Positions 24,805 through 36,492 of a DNA stretch of 64,000 nt are shown in pieces (positions within the stretch are counted from its first letter, which is position 1; every line of letters starts with the position of its first letter). The notes under the pieces were generated by a model, which saw nothing but the letters and a program-made list of their open reading frames with translations, ran no database searches and was not told the DNA's origin. Both the position numbers and the translations under genes were made by a program. This DNA comes from Sipunculus nudus (Eukaryota > Annelida > Sipuncula > Golfingiida > Sipunculidae), in NCBI GenBank assembly GCA_026874595.1, contig CM049316.1:20545839-20609838 (forward strand). Direction: 5' to 3'.

Positions 24805-25492
24805 TTAGTATCGCCTGAAGCGCCTCATATCTAGAAGGAAAGGAAGCGTAATGGCGATGAAATGGAAAGATAAGAGGGATGTGATGATGCTGTCGACAAT
24901 GCACGGGGGTGGTACGGGAAAGACTGGAAAACGAAACAGAAACGGGAATTTTATGTTAAAACCAAAGTGCATCATTGACTGTAATAGAGGGATGTGCGGG
25001 GTGGATCGGAACGACCAGCTGAACAAATATTATTCTGGCCTTCGGAAAACGCTAAAATGGTACAGGAAAATAGGACGTACTGCATTACATCGAAATAAGC
25101 GTGAATAATTCGTACCTTTTGTACAAAAAAGTGGGCGGCAAAGAACCGATACTGTGGTTCAGAAAAGAGGTGATTCGGGGTCTATTAGAAAAACATGATA
25201 CTGGTTTGTCGGATGATCAATTATTGACACCGATATAGAAATAGAAACATGAGGGACAGGGCTAACCAGGCACAGCTCAAGCCAGCACATACGACTTTCT
25301 GGGACGCCGCACTATCCGGAAATAGTGCCACCGACGTCCGCAAAGGAGAAACCTACGAGACGATGTGTTGTTTGCACAAAACAAAAAAATTCGTCGAGAA
25401 TCACGATATCAGTGCAAGAACTGCCCAACAAAACCAGGTCTCTGCGTATATCCATGTTTTGAACTCTATACCATACGGTGGTGGATTATTGA
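24805..25492 (+). pseudogene. piggyBac transposase C-terminal remnant
   Basis: The 24805-25108 frame reads SRRKGSVMAMKWKDKRDVMM and KPKCIIDCNRGMCGVDRNDQ, matching the last part of the piggyBac DDE domain (DDE_Tnp_1_7), including the conserved GVDRNDQ. After a frameshift near 25105 comes YLLYKKVGGKEPILWFR. A separate frame reads IVPPTSAKEKPTRRCVVCTK, and another RRESRYQCKNC...GLCVYPCFELY. These are the cysteine-rich zinc-binding tail with its CxxC pairs. It ends with HTVVDY and TGA at 25490-25492. At least three frameshifts make it inactive. The N-terminal half, the TTAA sites and the terminal repeats were not found. It begins about 500 bases after the end of the decayed TLR. Confidence 0.88.
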
Positions 25493-25571
25493 TTATAATT
25501 GGGTTATTGCGGACATGAATACAGAGAAATGCACACATAGATATGCATTTTTTTGTTTACTTTTAGATTAG

Positions 25572-25573
<2 letters not shown>

Positions 25574-25638
<65 letters not shown>

Positions 25639-25649
25639 ATATATATATA
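25574..25649. repeat. (AT)n microsatellite
   Basis: About 76 bases of AT with one TTTA break, directly abutting the ACTGCC inverted end at 25650. Confidence 0.95.
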
Positions 25650-27614
25650 CTGCCCTAATTAGGCAAAGGCAGTAAGTTCTCTAAAGATGATTTTGAGTAA
25701 TTGCCCTTTAAAGTGTTTTTAAGTGTCCCATTAAGACCAATATCAGCAGGTACCGAACTTTATATTTTATATGTACATTATTATAACAGTATTTAACTGG
25801 TTACTGGCGGAAGCATTCCAGCCATTTGTTTTTTTAAATATTACGAAAAATGTCTTTTGCCTTATTACTGCAGAAGCGATTATATATTACCTCCCGAAGT
25901 CAAAAAGCAGTAACTGCACAGTCGTTGATTCTGAATTTGATTAATTACCCTTTCCAAGTGGTTCAAGTGTCACATCACATCATTAACACAAACATTTTTC
26001 AGACTGACGTTAACATCATCTTAAAACCATGACAACAAGCTCACAAAAATGTAATTTTAAGCCAAAACTTATAAACAAAGTAAGGCATAATAAAAATAAA
26101 CCACAGATGCGCATCTGCATAGGGATTTCTACTTATACAAGTATACCTATCTTTTCCTATAGGTATTTTGTTTAAAATATTCTATAATATTTTCTCTATA
26201 TTGGTCGACTTATTTTGATTTTTGTAATTGTTCCATTTCTTACATGATCAACCAGAACTTGAAAAACGAAGTTAAGCTATGTTTTCATAATGACACAAAT
26301 GTCTATTAATGTTTCCACTCAGACCATTATTTTAATATATTTATGGCACTGAAATCGACCAGAATAGTCAACAATTCGTTGAGCAAATAATAACATTGTT
26401 TCAAGAATGAAGATAATATTGATAATAAACATTAGGACATGATTAAATAAATTTGAACCTAAGACTGTATTCAGCTACAGGCAGAGTTTGTTTAGATATT
26501 TTAATAAAGGTTAACCATCATGTCCTTTGATGTCTGAAATCTGCTTAACCTGACATCATACTAAGTTCAGTTTCCTCAACAAGACTGTTTAACTTAAAGA
26601 TCTTTTAACAAATATTAAAATTACTTTATTGGGATATGCCGGAAAAAAATAACACAGCCTGTCTACATGTAAAGTTTCAACTTATCTGGGCTGATGGTCT
26701 AACTTCATGCTCGGGTAATGATCCATTTTCTGAGCTTCTGAAGTATTACAACTTGTGTCTTTGCTTCCTATAGTAAAAATATAGGACAGCTATTTACGGT
26801 CAGGTATGCTGAAATTTAGTGAAAAGTCGAATATTTCTTTACGTGAAGCGTGATCTTTGCGAAGTGTCCAAACGAAGTGTCCTCTGTTGGGGTATAAATA
26901 AGTGTCTTTTTCAAAAATACAAGAAAAATGATTAAATATGAAAACATTAAAGTGGTTGTACCAGTCTTCAGCAGCATCTCAAGATTTTCAGGGATCATTT
27001 TTTAGATCATATTTCATAAAAATTTACATAGCCATTCCCGAAGTCTGATCCTGTATAAAGTTACTAAATTTTCCTAATATATACTGAAAAATTCCCCCCG
27101 TAACTGTATTAGTACATGATAGTTATTTCTCATCCCCATACCCAAGACAATCTAGTGGCATTTAAAGTTTGGATATTCAATGTGCTGCCGATCCCATTTT
27201 GCCATTTCTGCTCAGTGGAAGGATAGACCCATCGCTGAAATATGTGATTCTCAAAATTACATGTAAAGCCTGTACTTTCGTCCAAGGTGACCTGTTAGGA
27301 CGCTGTTTGTCAAGCTGGAACTTCAAAAGTACTGAGAATATTATTTGGACCCTTCTGAATGTAGAGCGAGACTGTAATAAATCAATGACAATTAGCATTC
27401 TGAATTCCATAACAATCAATCTTACTTATATTAAATGTGGTCTTTTGTTGATGTTTTATTGAATGGATACTTCACTTCCTAGAAGCGTTTCTGTACCCAG
27501 AGAATATAAGTTAATTAACCTAATCCTGGATTTTCCACAGATGACTAACAAGGACTGTCAGCATGTTGACTTTCTGGCTTAATAGTTTCTATCTCCCTTA
27601 GATAACCTAAAATG

Positions 27615-27678
<64 letters not shown>

Positions 27679-28172
27679 GTCGTGTCCGTATTTCACCAAA
27701 GTTTTTCCTGCTATATAGTTTCACAATCTATTATGTTTTAATTTGTTATACATCTTTTCTGCAGAGCCATTGAATTCATCTGCATGTCGGAGAAAGATTC
27801 ATCGTTCATAGTTTTTTCAGAAAGAAATTTGTTTAACTATCACGAACAAATAGCAGTATCGTGATGTCAGTTTACGGAATATATGCTCATCCTTAGGTAA
27901 AGAAGAGCAGTAAGTGTTCTTACTGCTATTTGCCTTAGGATTTCTTAATGCTTCCTGTGCGGAAAAAGCAGTAAGTGAAGATACTGCTTTTTACTTCAGT
28001 ATTGTGGTGTGTAAACGCAAATATTGTGATGTTACTGCCTTCATATCTCGGGATTCCCGAGGGCTAGGACGTAGCAACACATATACCTGATAGCACACAT
28101 ACTGCTATTGAAGATTTGAGCGTTAACTCATTTTGCCCAAACATGGAATTACTGCCTTTTGCCTTTGCTCGG
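25650..28172. mobile_element. Candidate element bounded by inverted ACTGCC...GGCAGTAA ends
   Basis: The left end reads ATACTGCC, then GGCAAAGGCAGTAAG (25648-25676). The right end in reverse complement reads ATACTGCC, then GGCAAAAGGCAGTAA (28148-28174). Both ends adjoin (AT)n runs. Inside, GCAGTAA or its complement TTACTGC recurs about ten times (e.g. 25905, 27908, 27968, 28031). No transposase is visible; a non-autonomous element or several nested short ones are both possible. Confidence 0.45.
27615..27678. repeat. (TC)n-(TA)n microsatellite
   Basis: About 19 TC units followed by 13 TA units. Confidence 0.95.
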
Positions 28173-28174
28173 CA

Positions 28175-28175
<1 letters not shown>

Positions 28176-28242
<67 letters not shown>
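28176..28242. repeat. (AT)n microsatellite
   Basis: Uninterrupted AT dinucleotides beside the right ACTGCC end. Confidence 0.95.
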
Positions 28243-28245
<3 letters not shown>

Positions 28246-28560
28246 CATTTTTTATATACCGTATGTCGCATGACATGTATATATTCGAATGAAGACTGAG
28301 ACATGCACACTTTGAAATAAACACGTTTTATATATATTTATGTTATATATTATAAATTATATATATATTATATATATGTCGTATGTCACATGGCATGTAA
28401 ATATACACGAGATACTATTCTGTAGATTTGTATATAATGCGGGGATGAACACGGAATTATGCATATATATATACATGTGTTTTTATATTTATATATTTTA
28501 TATATATATATATATATATTTATATTTTATATATATTTGAGTCATATGGCATGAACAGTT

Positions 28561-28693
28561 TTATTCTTAATATATAAGCAGTAAGTAGTGATATATAAGC
28601 ATGATGTGCCGACCTCTCTCTGCTTTTCTTTCGCTCCCTCTGTCTTATCTCTCAATATTTATATATATATATATATATATCGTATATATATAT

Positions 28694-28741
<48 letters not shown>

Positions 28742-29040
28742 CGTTGAAATGTACATATGAACTGGGTATGGTACACGATATCTATACACACAATATTTAT
28801 ATTTATTACTATTTGTATATAGATACTTTATTCTTATAAGTATATAAGCAGTAAGTATTGATATATAAGCATGATGTGCACAAACCTCTCTCTTCTCTTG
28901 TTCCTTCTGTCTTTTCCCTCTCAATATATATATATATATATATATATGCTTTGAAACGTACATATGAACTTAGTATGGCACACGATATCTAGAAACACAT
29001 AATTATTTTTATTATTATTTGTATAGATGTAATAAACGGA
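28561..29040. repeat. 270-bp direct duplication with internal (AT)n
   Basis: TATATAAGCAGTAAGTA, then GATATATAAGCATGATGTGC, starts at 28571 and again at 28841. In both copies it is followed by a TCTCTCT-rich part, an (AT)n run (28660-28739; 28923-28948), GTACATATGAACT and CACGATATCTA. The (AT)n run length accounts for most of the length difference. Confidence 0.85.
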
Positions 29041-29079
29041 TATTATATTTATTTGTTGTTTACTTGTGAATGCTGGGAG

Positions 29080-29290
29080 AGACTGATGTGAGTAAAGCCC
29101 AGTGAGTGTTCACTAATTGCTCTGGCCCAGTGCCAGGGATCTCCGTTCTATGGTTTTATGGCCCCCTGCCTAATCAGATTATCAGCCCTCACTATCAGCT
29201 AATTAGCACCATCACAGTCCCCGCCCGGACCTCTGGGGTATGACTGTTGCAGCCTGTGGAGTCCTGACACTGGGGGTATATTTCGGCTGG
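29080..29290. other. GC-richer non-coding block with homeobox-like motifs
   Basis: A sharply bounded 210-base block in AT-rich DNA reads CCTGCCTAATCAGATTATC, then CACTATCAGCTAATTAGC. It has several TAAT/TAATTA cores and GATA-type sites and no open frame. It looks like a conserved regulatory element, but conservation cannot be seen from one sequence. Confidence 0.3.
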
Positions 29291-30066
29291 CAGTGAATGT
29301 GCGACATTTAAGAGAGTAGAGAACTTTTCGACTCAAAGGAGGAAGATAAAAAAGCTACACAAGTTATGGAAATCGAAATTTTTTTTCTGGGCAAAATATG
29401 TCATGGGGTAATCCACCTTAATTGTGAAAACAAAATCCAAAAGAAATGGAAAAAAAATTTATAAAAATTATAACCGATTTACAATGTAAAGCAAAGGACT
29501 TTAAATGATAAAATGGAGACTGTTTAATAAAAAATTGGTCTAACATCTTGGAAATGTATCATTACCGGTAAAGTGAAGTTAGGTAAATTTAGTAAGCATG
29601 TACATTTGTTAACAAATGTTCTGATTTCAAATGTAAACTTTGTAGTTTATCATCGAGAATATATATATATGTATACCTCTGGAGGCAAACTGAAAAAAAG
29701 GACAAATTTTCACCCACGCTAATGCAGTGTCCATTTGAAAAATGCATCTTAGTATGACGTATCTTGAGATCAAGCGCATAGTGAAGGCTAACGACCATGC
29801 AGATGTGCATTGACCCTCCGAGAGGGACATGCTGTGTTCTTATGTGCAATTTGTGTGTTTTTAATCAAAATAATGCACGTGACCGCCACAAATTGATTTG
29901 CAATAATCAAGCGGCTTCAAAGAGAACAGAAGACTTTGACAGAGATTGAAGGAAAAAAAATTAACCTTTACACAATATGAACAGAATAAACATTAATACG
30001 AAGCTGTTTATTCGCAGGTATGACCGGTGGAGTAAAATGGAACAATCTGTCCCAGGCACGAATCCG

Positions 30067-30143
30067 GGGGGGGGGGGGGGGGGGGGGTTATATTAATTTT
30101 TTTCCAATTAATACTCTAATTTTGCTTTCATACAAAATTTTGA

Positions 30144-30203
<60 letters not shown>
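30067..30203. repeat. Poly-G run and (AT)n microsatellite
   Basis: G run at 30067-30087, then an (AT)n run at about 30150-30203. Confidence 0.9.
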
Positions 30204-30206
<3 letters not shown>

Positions 30207-30429
30207 AATATCTAAATAAAAATATGGAATAAAGCTTAGCGATTGCTTACACTTTCTTTGATTTTGGGTCCAATGCCTATAACAGTATATATTACATGTG
30301 AATTAATCACAAATGACTTTGTAAATAAATTGTGATACGTTAGAATAAACTGAGGATCACAATGTACGATGCCTGTTTTGCCACTTTCTCATCAAACACA
30401 TTGTGCGATTCAGTTAGTCATTTCAGGAG

Positions 30430-30681
30430 CGGCAATATATATATATACCCCCACTTTTAGGCAAAGGGGGGGGGGGATGGCCAGTGAAATCACCCCCCCC
30501 CCACTTTTCAGGGAATAATATTATAATATTGCAAATGAAATATATTAATAAATAGAAATTAAGACTTTGGATCCATTTACTAAAACAATTTATTTCTAAA
30601 CCTTGCTTTGATTTACAAAATAACTTATTTTCTATTAAAATATAATAATTATTTGAAATATGATTTAGTATATATATAATC

Positions 30682-30723
<42 letters not shown>

Positions 30724-30890
30724 AATATTTCACTCAGAGACACTGAAAAAGGTATATTAGTGTGTGTGAGGGTGTGTATTTTAATATACATAGTCATCCC
30801 CCCACCCTGGAAGGAAAATTGACGCCATTTTATGGCCTCCCACCTGCAAACTCCCTTATCCAAACCCTGGGTCTGCCCCTTTATTCTCCA
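30430..30890 (+). repeat. Dispersed repeat, copy A (inverted copy at 50.4 kb)
   Basis: From the CCCCCACTTTT edge, through GAATAATATTATAATATTGC and GGATCCATTTA, the (AT)n at about 30689-30720, CTCAGAGAC and CCACCCTGGAAGGAAAATTG, this block matches 50400-50930 read in reverse. It is thus a family member about 450 bases long, not unique DNA. Confidence 0.8.
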
Positions 30891-31139
30891 TAAATTATAA
30901 CAACTTTAGTCACTGTATAAAATATATCTATATTACTCAAACCATATTATTTAGAGCGCCATGGGGACATCACGAAAACGTTAATAATAATGTCTTTTGT
31001 GAGTGGTGCCATTTACTAATACAAACCCATTAATATTATACTTTAAGAAATAAGCATAATTAAACTCAAATATGGGCAGTCGACAAAGCGACTATACATG
31101 TGTCTTGTAGGTCAGAAGTAATGGAAATAGTTTGAGGCA

Positions 31140-31890
31140 TAGACAAACACCAAAAAAAGAATTATTGTTGGTAGTGCCACCAACTGCAGTCTGTGTAGGA
31201 GATAACGCTATCCATGATCTTTGGACATGCACATTTTTAGGTTGTTACGTCCAACCACTTTTTCTTTTTATCCAGAATTGAGGCATGGATAGACAACATG
31301 CAAAAACGGTTATAGTTGACGCAACCAGTATTGTATGAGAGTTAAAACCATACCTAAGATCCTTGGACATGCATAATTCCAGGCTGATATGTAAAGAAAC
31401 TGCTGAGATATGTGAATGAGCGTATTTTATGAAAACGAGAATGTAGGTTGCGCCACCAGTCTGTGTACGAGATCGCTAATCTAGAGGGATGGACAAGCAA
31501 AATTCCAGGCTGATATAAAATACCGATTCTGAGATACGTGCGATATTCACCAAATAGTTGCAGATTGCTTTGAGGCAAAAACGGTTTTTGTGGCGCCACC
31601 AGTCTTGTATAAGAGAAAAATATGTATAATACGGAAATGTAACTGTTGGTGGCGCTACCTGCCTTGTGTACGAGAAGGCTATCCAAGATGGATGGACCTG
31701 CAAAATGCCAGGCCGATACGTGAAACCACTCCTGTGGCATGTGAGCGTCACCTAAAGCAGATGCACGAATGGCCGCCAAATGTAAACGACTGCAGATGGG
31801 ACCAACAATCTTTGGTACAAGATAAAGGTATTTAAGATCTATGGTCATGCATAATTTCAGGCCAATATATTATACAACTCCTGAGATATG
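31140..31890. repeat. Tandem repeat family with GGCGCCACC core
   Basis: Units near 31170, 31440, 31590 and 31650 share a TGGCGCCACCAGTCTTGT-like phrase. About 50 bases later each has a CAAAATTCCAGGCTGATA-like phrase. The 164-codon frame on the minus strand here repeats the same peptide several times and is a by-product of the array. Confidence 0.75.
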
Positions 31891-31924
31891 TGAAGCGAAT
31901 GGATGGATAGTTGGACACCAAGTA

Positions 31925-32112
31925 GCGGATCCAAAGGGGAAAGGGGGGGGGGGGGAGTCAAGGAGGTCGCTTTTGCCCTGCAAAACCCTTTTGTCATGAT
32001 TTTAAGCCAGAATTTTTGGGCCTGGACCCTCCTGCAACGATCAGAGGTCATTTTTGTAGTTTTCTTATTAATCTTTCTAGGTTAGTCCCCCCACTTTCCA
32101 AATCCTGGATCC
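31925..32112. mobile_element. Short element with CGGATCC inverted ends
   Basis: It starts CGGATCCAAAGGGGAAAGG followed by a G run. In reverse complement it ends CGGATCCAGGATTTGGAAAG followed by a G run. No target duplication is obvious. Similar CCGGATC/G-run edges occur elsewhere (30055-30087), which suggests a MITE-like family. Confidence 0.4.
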
Positions 32113-32207
32113 GACCTGACACTACGTGAAAATATTGTAGATGGTGCCATCAGTCTTTGTTTACCTCCAAATCCCATGTGTCTATATAAGGCTGTGGGAG
32201 GGTATAA

Positions 32208-32650
32208 TTCGCTGAACAGCGCGCTGACCAGCGGTCTGTAGTATAAAACGCTGATCAATTAAAGCATTAATTTCAGGCAAATTAGCACCCATAAACCAAC
32301 CTTGTGTGATCAAATATGATTAAAAGACACCTTTTCTATCAGTATTACATATTTTCAAACATGTATATATTTTTGTGTTAAATTTTTAAACATGAAACGC
32401 AACCTACCTGCAAGTGACTATTTCGCTGATCAGCGGTGCTGATCAGCGACCTTTCAGTCCGAGCATTAGTATCATGCAGGCAAATAAGCCTCCATATAGC
32501 AACCTCCGACTATTATGTGATTAAATGTGATTTATAGACACATGTTCTACAAGTATTACGTATTTACAAACATACGAATACATTTTTTAATGTGTTACTT
32601 ATTATGCATGAAACCTTTCTACAAACTACTATTTCGCTGTGCAATAGCTT
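32208..32650. repeat. About 211-bp tandem duplication headed by CGCTGATCAGCG palindromes
   Basis: The unit heads are at 32208 (CGCTGAACAGCGCGCTGACC), 32421 (CGCTGATCAGCG and GCTGATCAGC) and about 32632 (decayed). Between heads the copies share GGCAAAT, GTGTGATCAAATATGATT/ATGTGATTAAATGTGATT, TATTACATATTT-like and ACTATTTCGCTG stretches. A further inverted partial copy lies near 35500-35545. Confidence 0.8.
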
Positions 32651-33859
32651 GACGCTAAGGTGCTCATCGGCAATGATTTACGTATTTCTTGGTTATGATA
32701 CCCGTCATCAGTGATTCTCTATAATGGTAACATAGAGGGCTCTCAGGTGTTTTACTTATATCCTGTGAAAACCGAATGATTGCCAATACATCGTACCACA
32801 TACAATTTACAAATACCCGTTCCCCACCGACCACCGGAAATATTAGCTGACAGTAGGGGGCGTTGCAATAATTTGTTTGTAGGTGTTCACCGGCTAGATG
32901 ATAGAAATAGCTGAGACATATACTTAGTTTGAATGTATTTAAAAATTTGAATTTATTTACAATATCCTGCACATATATTTCAGCGAAATGCCACTAATGA
33001 ATCCACAGCAATATATTGCCGATAGTTGATTTTTTTTTTGCAATCGCTAATATTGTTGAATATTGTTTTAAAAAAATTGAAAGTCGGGCTATATAGGAAC
33101 TGGTAAAACATGTATTTTGATCAGACAAGAGTGCGAGGACATTTACTCAACTGTTTAGAAGAAGGCATATTTAGTCCATTTCCTAAAAGAATCCGTAAAA
33201 AAAATTTACAATTAAATGAAAGGGTCTTTCTACGAAAACCTTTTTCCATTTCAGCAGGTAATTAGCATCTAAAAAAATCTTGATATTAATTTTATAGAGA
33301 CTAACATGACAATAAAAATATATAATGTATAAAATTACTTTTAGCAGAGCAGGTTGTTTCATGAAAAATTATAGTTTTGGCTAATTTAATGCCCAAAGTG
33401 TATCAATTTCATCACCGTTACAGACTTTAAGCAGTGTTTGGAATCTATATTTATGAAAGATTGAGCTGGATATTTTCATGCCAGTTTCACGGTCCCGCAT
33501 ATTTGATTTAGAAAAAAAAAAAATAAATAAATAAAAAAAAAAAAAAAAATAAGAAAGGTTTACCTGTACGATGAATTTATTATAAATACATATTTTAACC
33601 TTGTAAATTTCTCATTTATAATTTTAATGTGTTCCGTTTATATCCTGAAACAAAATACAACTGCAACCCGGCCATGCACAGAAGGTATAATGCGATAAAT
33701 AGAAGGAAAATATAGCAATCTATCTCGGTCAATAAAAATGTTGGCGATAAAAGCATTTTCTAATGCGTTTCTAAGTCATTTTTTTCTTCATATTATGCCT
33801 ATTTTCAATATGTAACGAAGTTATTGCGGAATAAGTAATTGAAGTTATTGCGGAAACAT

Positions 33860-35200
33860 CATTTTAACATTATCGCCTCTGTGACCTTTAAATGCCTCAA
33901 GGTCATCCATATTTGAACTTGACCTAGCCCTTGATAAGATGCATCTAGCCTGTAAGTTTGGTGACTGTACCAACAATTTTTAGTTATTGCCGTAATTTCA
34001 TTTTAACATTATCACTGCTGTGACCTTGAAAACATGTATCAAGGTCATCCATGGTCAAATTTGACCTAGCTCTTGATAAGATGCATCAAACTTGTGGGTT
34101 TGGTGACTGTACCTCAAATCCTTACAAAGTTATTCCGTTTGAACATCATTTTAGCAAGAAAACAACATAAGGTGGCGCCACCTGTCTTCTGCAGAAAACA
34201 ATGCGATCAAAGATTTTATATCAATTTGATTTTTGGGACCAATCCATGCATCCCTCAGTGAGATATTAAAGTTAACATCATTTCAGCGTTATCGCCTCTG
34301 TGACCTTGAACATGCATCAAGGTCATCCATATTCGAACTTGGTCTAGTCCTTGATAAGATGCATCTAAACTGTAGGTTTGGTGACTGTACCACAAATTCT
34401 TTTTGAGTTATTGTCCTATTATCATAATTTAGCATTATAGCTGCTGTGACCTTGAAAAAATGCATCAAGTTCATCCATGTTCGAACTTGACCTAGCCGTT
34501 GATAAATATGCATCAAACCTGTGGGTTTGGTGACTGTACCTTAATTTCTTACCAAGTTATTGCGTTAACATCATTTTAACAAGAAAACGACACAAGGTGG
34601 CGCCACCTGTCTTCTGCAAAAGACAAAGCTATCAAAGATCTTCAGTCAATTTGATTTTTGGATCATTCCATGTATCCCGTACTGAGATTTTAAAGATTTT
34701 GTGTGAATTTTACCAAATATGGGAATATTCAAGGTCAAGGCTGCTCTCATAGGAAAGGTCATGACCCCAATTTAAATAAACATCATCCCATAACCCATAT
34801 CTATGTATATGGATAATATGAAAGGAATCTGTCCATTTTGACTTATGCTCACAGTACTGTCAAGTGGTAATTTTGGGGGCATTAAAAGGCACGAAAAAAA
34901 TTAAAGAATATTAGGTGGCGCCACCAGTTTCTGGAACATGACAACCCTATCCATGATCTTCGATCAACTTGATTTTGGGATCAATCCATGCAAGATTTCT
35001 TGAGATATTTAAGAATTTTTGTGATTTCCCCAAATAATGGACCTATTCAATGTCATGGACACTCTCCTAGTAAAGGTCAAGACCTCATTTTAAACAGGCG
35101 TCGTCCTCTCACCCACATCTATACATATACCAAATTTGGTAATGATCCGTGAAATATTTTTTTGAGTTATCGCGCCAAAAAAAATTTATATGCGGTGGCG
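33860..35200. repeat. Higher-order tandem repeat with GGTGGCGCCACC palindrome
   Basis: Two kinds of unit alternate. One (near 33905, 34048, 34320, 34466) carries AAGGTCATCCAT, then CTTGATAAGATGCAT and GTTTGGTGACTGTACC. The other carries the perfect 12-bp palindrome GGTGGCGCCACC at 34171-34182, 34596-34607 and 34914-34925. Two small units plus one palindrome unit make a period of about 420 bases. No coding signal. Confidence 0.82.
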
Positions 35201-35971
35201 GCTGCGGGACCGTCATGAAAACATAGTATATTCCCCCGACTTTGTCTAGGGATACAATAATATATAACTTTTTGTAGGCTGCATTTATAAACTCTTTTGA
35301 AGGAGAATATTCAACAGAGGACATAAAGTATTGGTGTCCACCTGTCAAAAAGCTGAAATTTTTTGCTTGTGTTTTTTGTTATTAATTCCCGTACTTTCAA
35401 TTACATAAGATGAAAGCATACATGTAATTTAGTTTACAAATGGATTTCCAAGCGATAAGTAAGAATTTAAAAATGGATAAGTTGCTAGGTAAGTGCAACT
35501 GCAGAAATGCACTGATTAGCGAAATAGTCACTGGCAGGTACATCTGTTGCTCCGTTTCATCAAATTTTTTATCACCCTGGATTAACTTTGATTCGTCGGA
35601 TAGAATGAGCTGTAGCTGCCATGTGTATTGTGAATTCACTCTCTTGGTGGAAGAAACTATCCTTTTTTCATGAATACCCTTGGTGGTGAGTCAATCAATT
35701 AAATCAATGATGGCTTGTTTTCTTTCATTGTTGATTAAATCAATTACATTTTTGCATAATGGACCATAATTACATGCCAATATGTAAGAAGTCATATAAT
35801 CCCTGTAAAATATTCTAATTTGTTAGAGGAATAAGAGGGACAAAGAACAGTGAACAGTGTTAAAACTAAACCTTGTCCAATGAACAAGTGCCAGCAACCC
35901 TGCCCTTACAATGACCTTTTAGCATGATGAACAAGTGAGATTGAATTTACTTCGTCAATATTTTAGGTATT

Positions 35972-36081
35972 TTTCTATGCAGCACTGTTCACCACAATAT
36001 AGATGATACATAAAATAACTGATGAATTTCTATGCAGCACTGTTCACCACAATATAGATGATACATAAAATAACTGATGAA
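35972..36081. repeat. Perfect 55-bp tandem duplication
   Basis: The 55 bases from TTTCTATGCAGCAC to AACTGATGAA occur twice head to tail (35972-36026 and 36027-36081) without a mismatch, just downstream of the GGCT-like gene. Confidence 0.95.
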
Positions 36082-36203
36082 TAATCAATCATAGCTTGTT
36101 TTTTTTATCTCTCAATCACTGAATATGATTTTACAACCGTTTCCTATCAATAGTGACTTGCTCCTTGTGAGGACTTAGCTCAGAAGAGTGAAGTCACACA
36201 GTT

Positions 36204-36492
36204 TTACTTGCTGTTCTTGTTTTCATGATATTTCTTCATAATGGACTCGTAAAATTCATGAGGGTCAGTGTCTCCAGTATGCTCAATGGCCTTTAACTTT
36301 TCAATATACTGGGCGGGTAAACCATGTTGTTGTGCTCCGGTGATTATGACGTTGAGATACTGTTGTGAAGGTCTTGGGTTGACAGTTAGTGGTCCACACT
36401 GTTGGTAGCTGCGGCACTTTAAGACTCCCAGCTTTTCAGTCTCGATATTCACTTCAATAGGCTTGTAGTCACCTGTATCAACTCCTTCTTGC
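36204..36492 (-). CDS. GGCT: GGCT-like exon 3 (last)
   Basis: It begins after ATTTTCAG and completes a split Lys codon, then QEGVDTGDYKP, KCRSYQQC and GAQQHGLPAQY, with stop at 36204-36206. The C-terminal tail is Lys/Asn rich as in relatives. Confidence 0.9.

Noticed and set aside
27169-27462. 97-codon plus-strand frame
   Set aside because: Opposite strand is open as well and no motif is seen; likely accidental.
31354-31848. 164-codon open frame on the minus strand
   Set aside because: It repeats the same peptide phrases because it lies in a DNA tandem repeat; no domain, start context or splice site.
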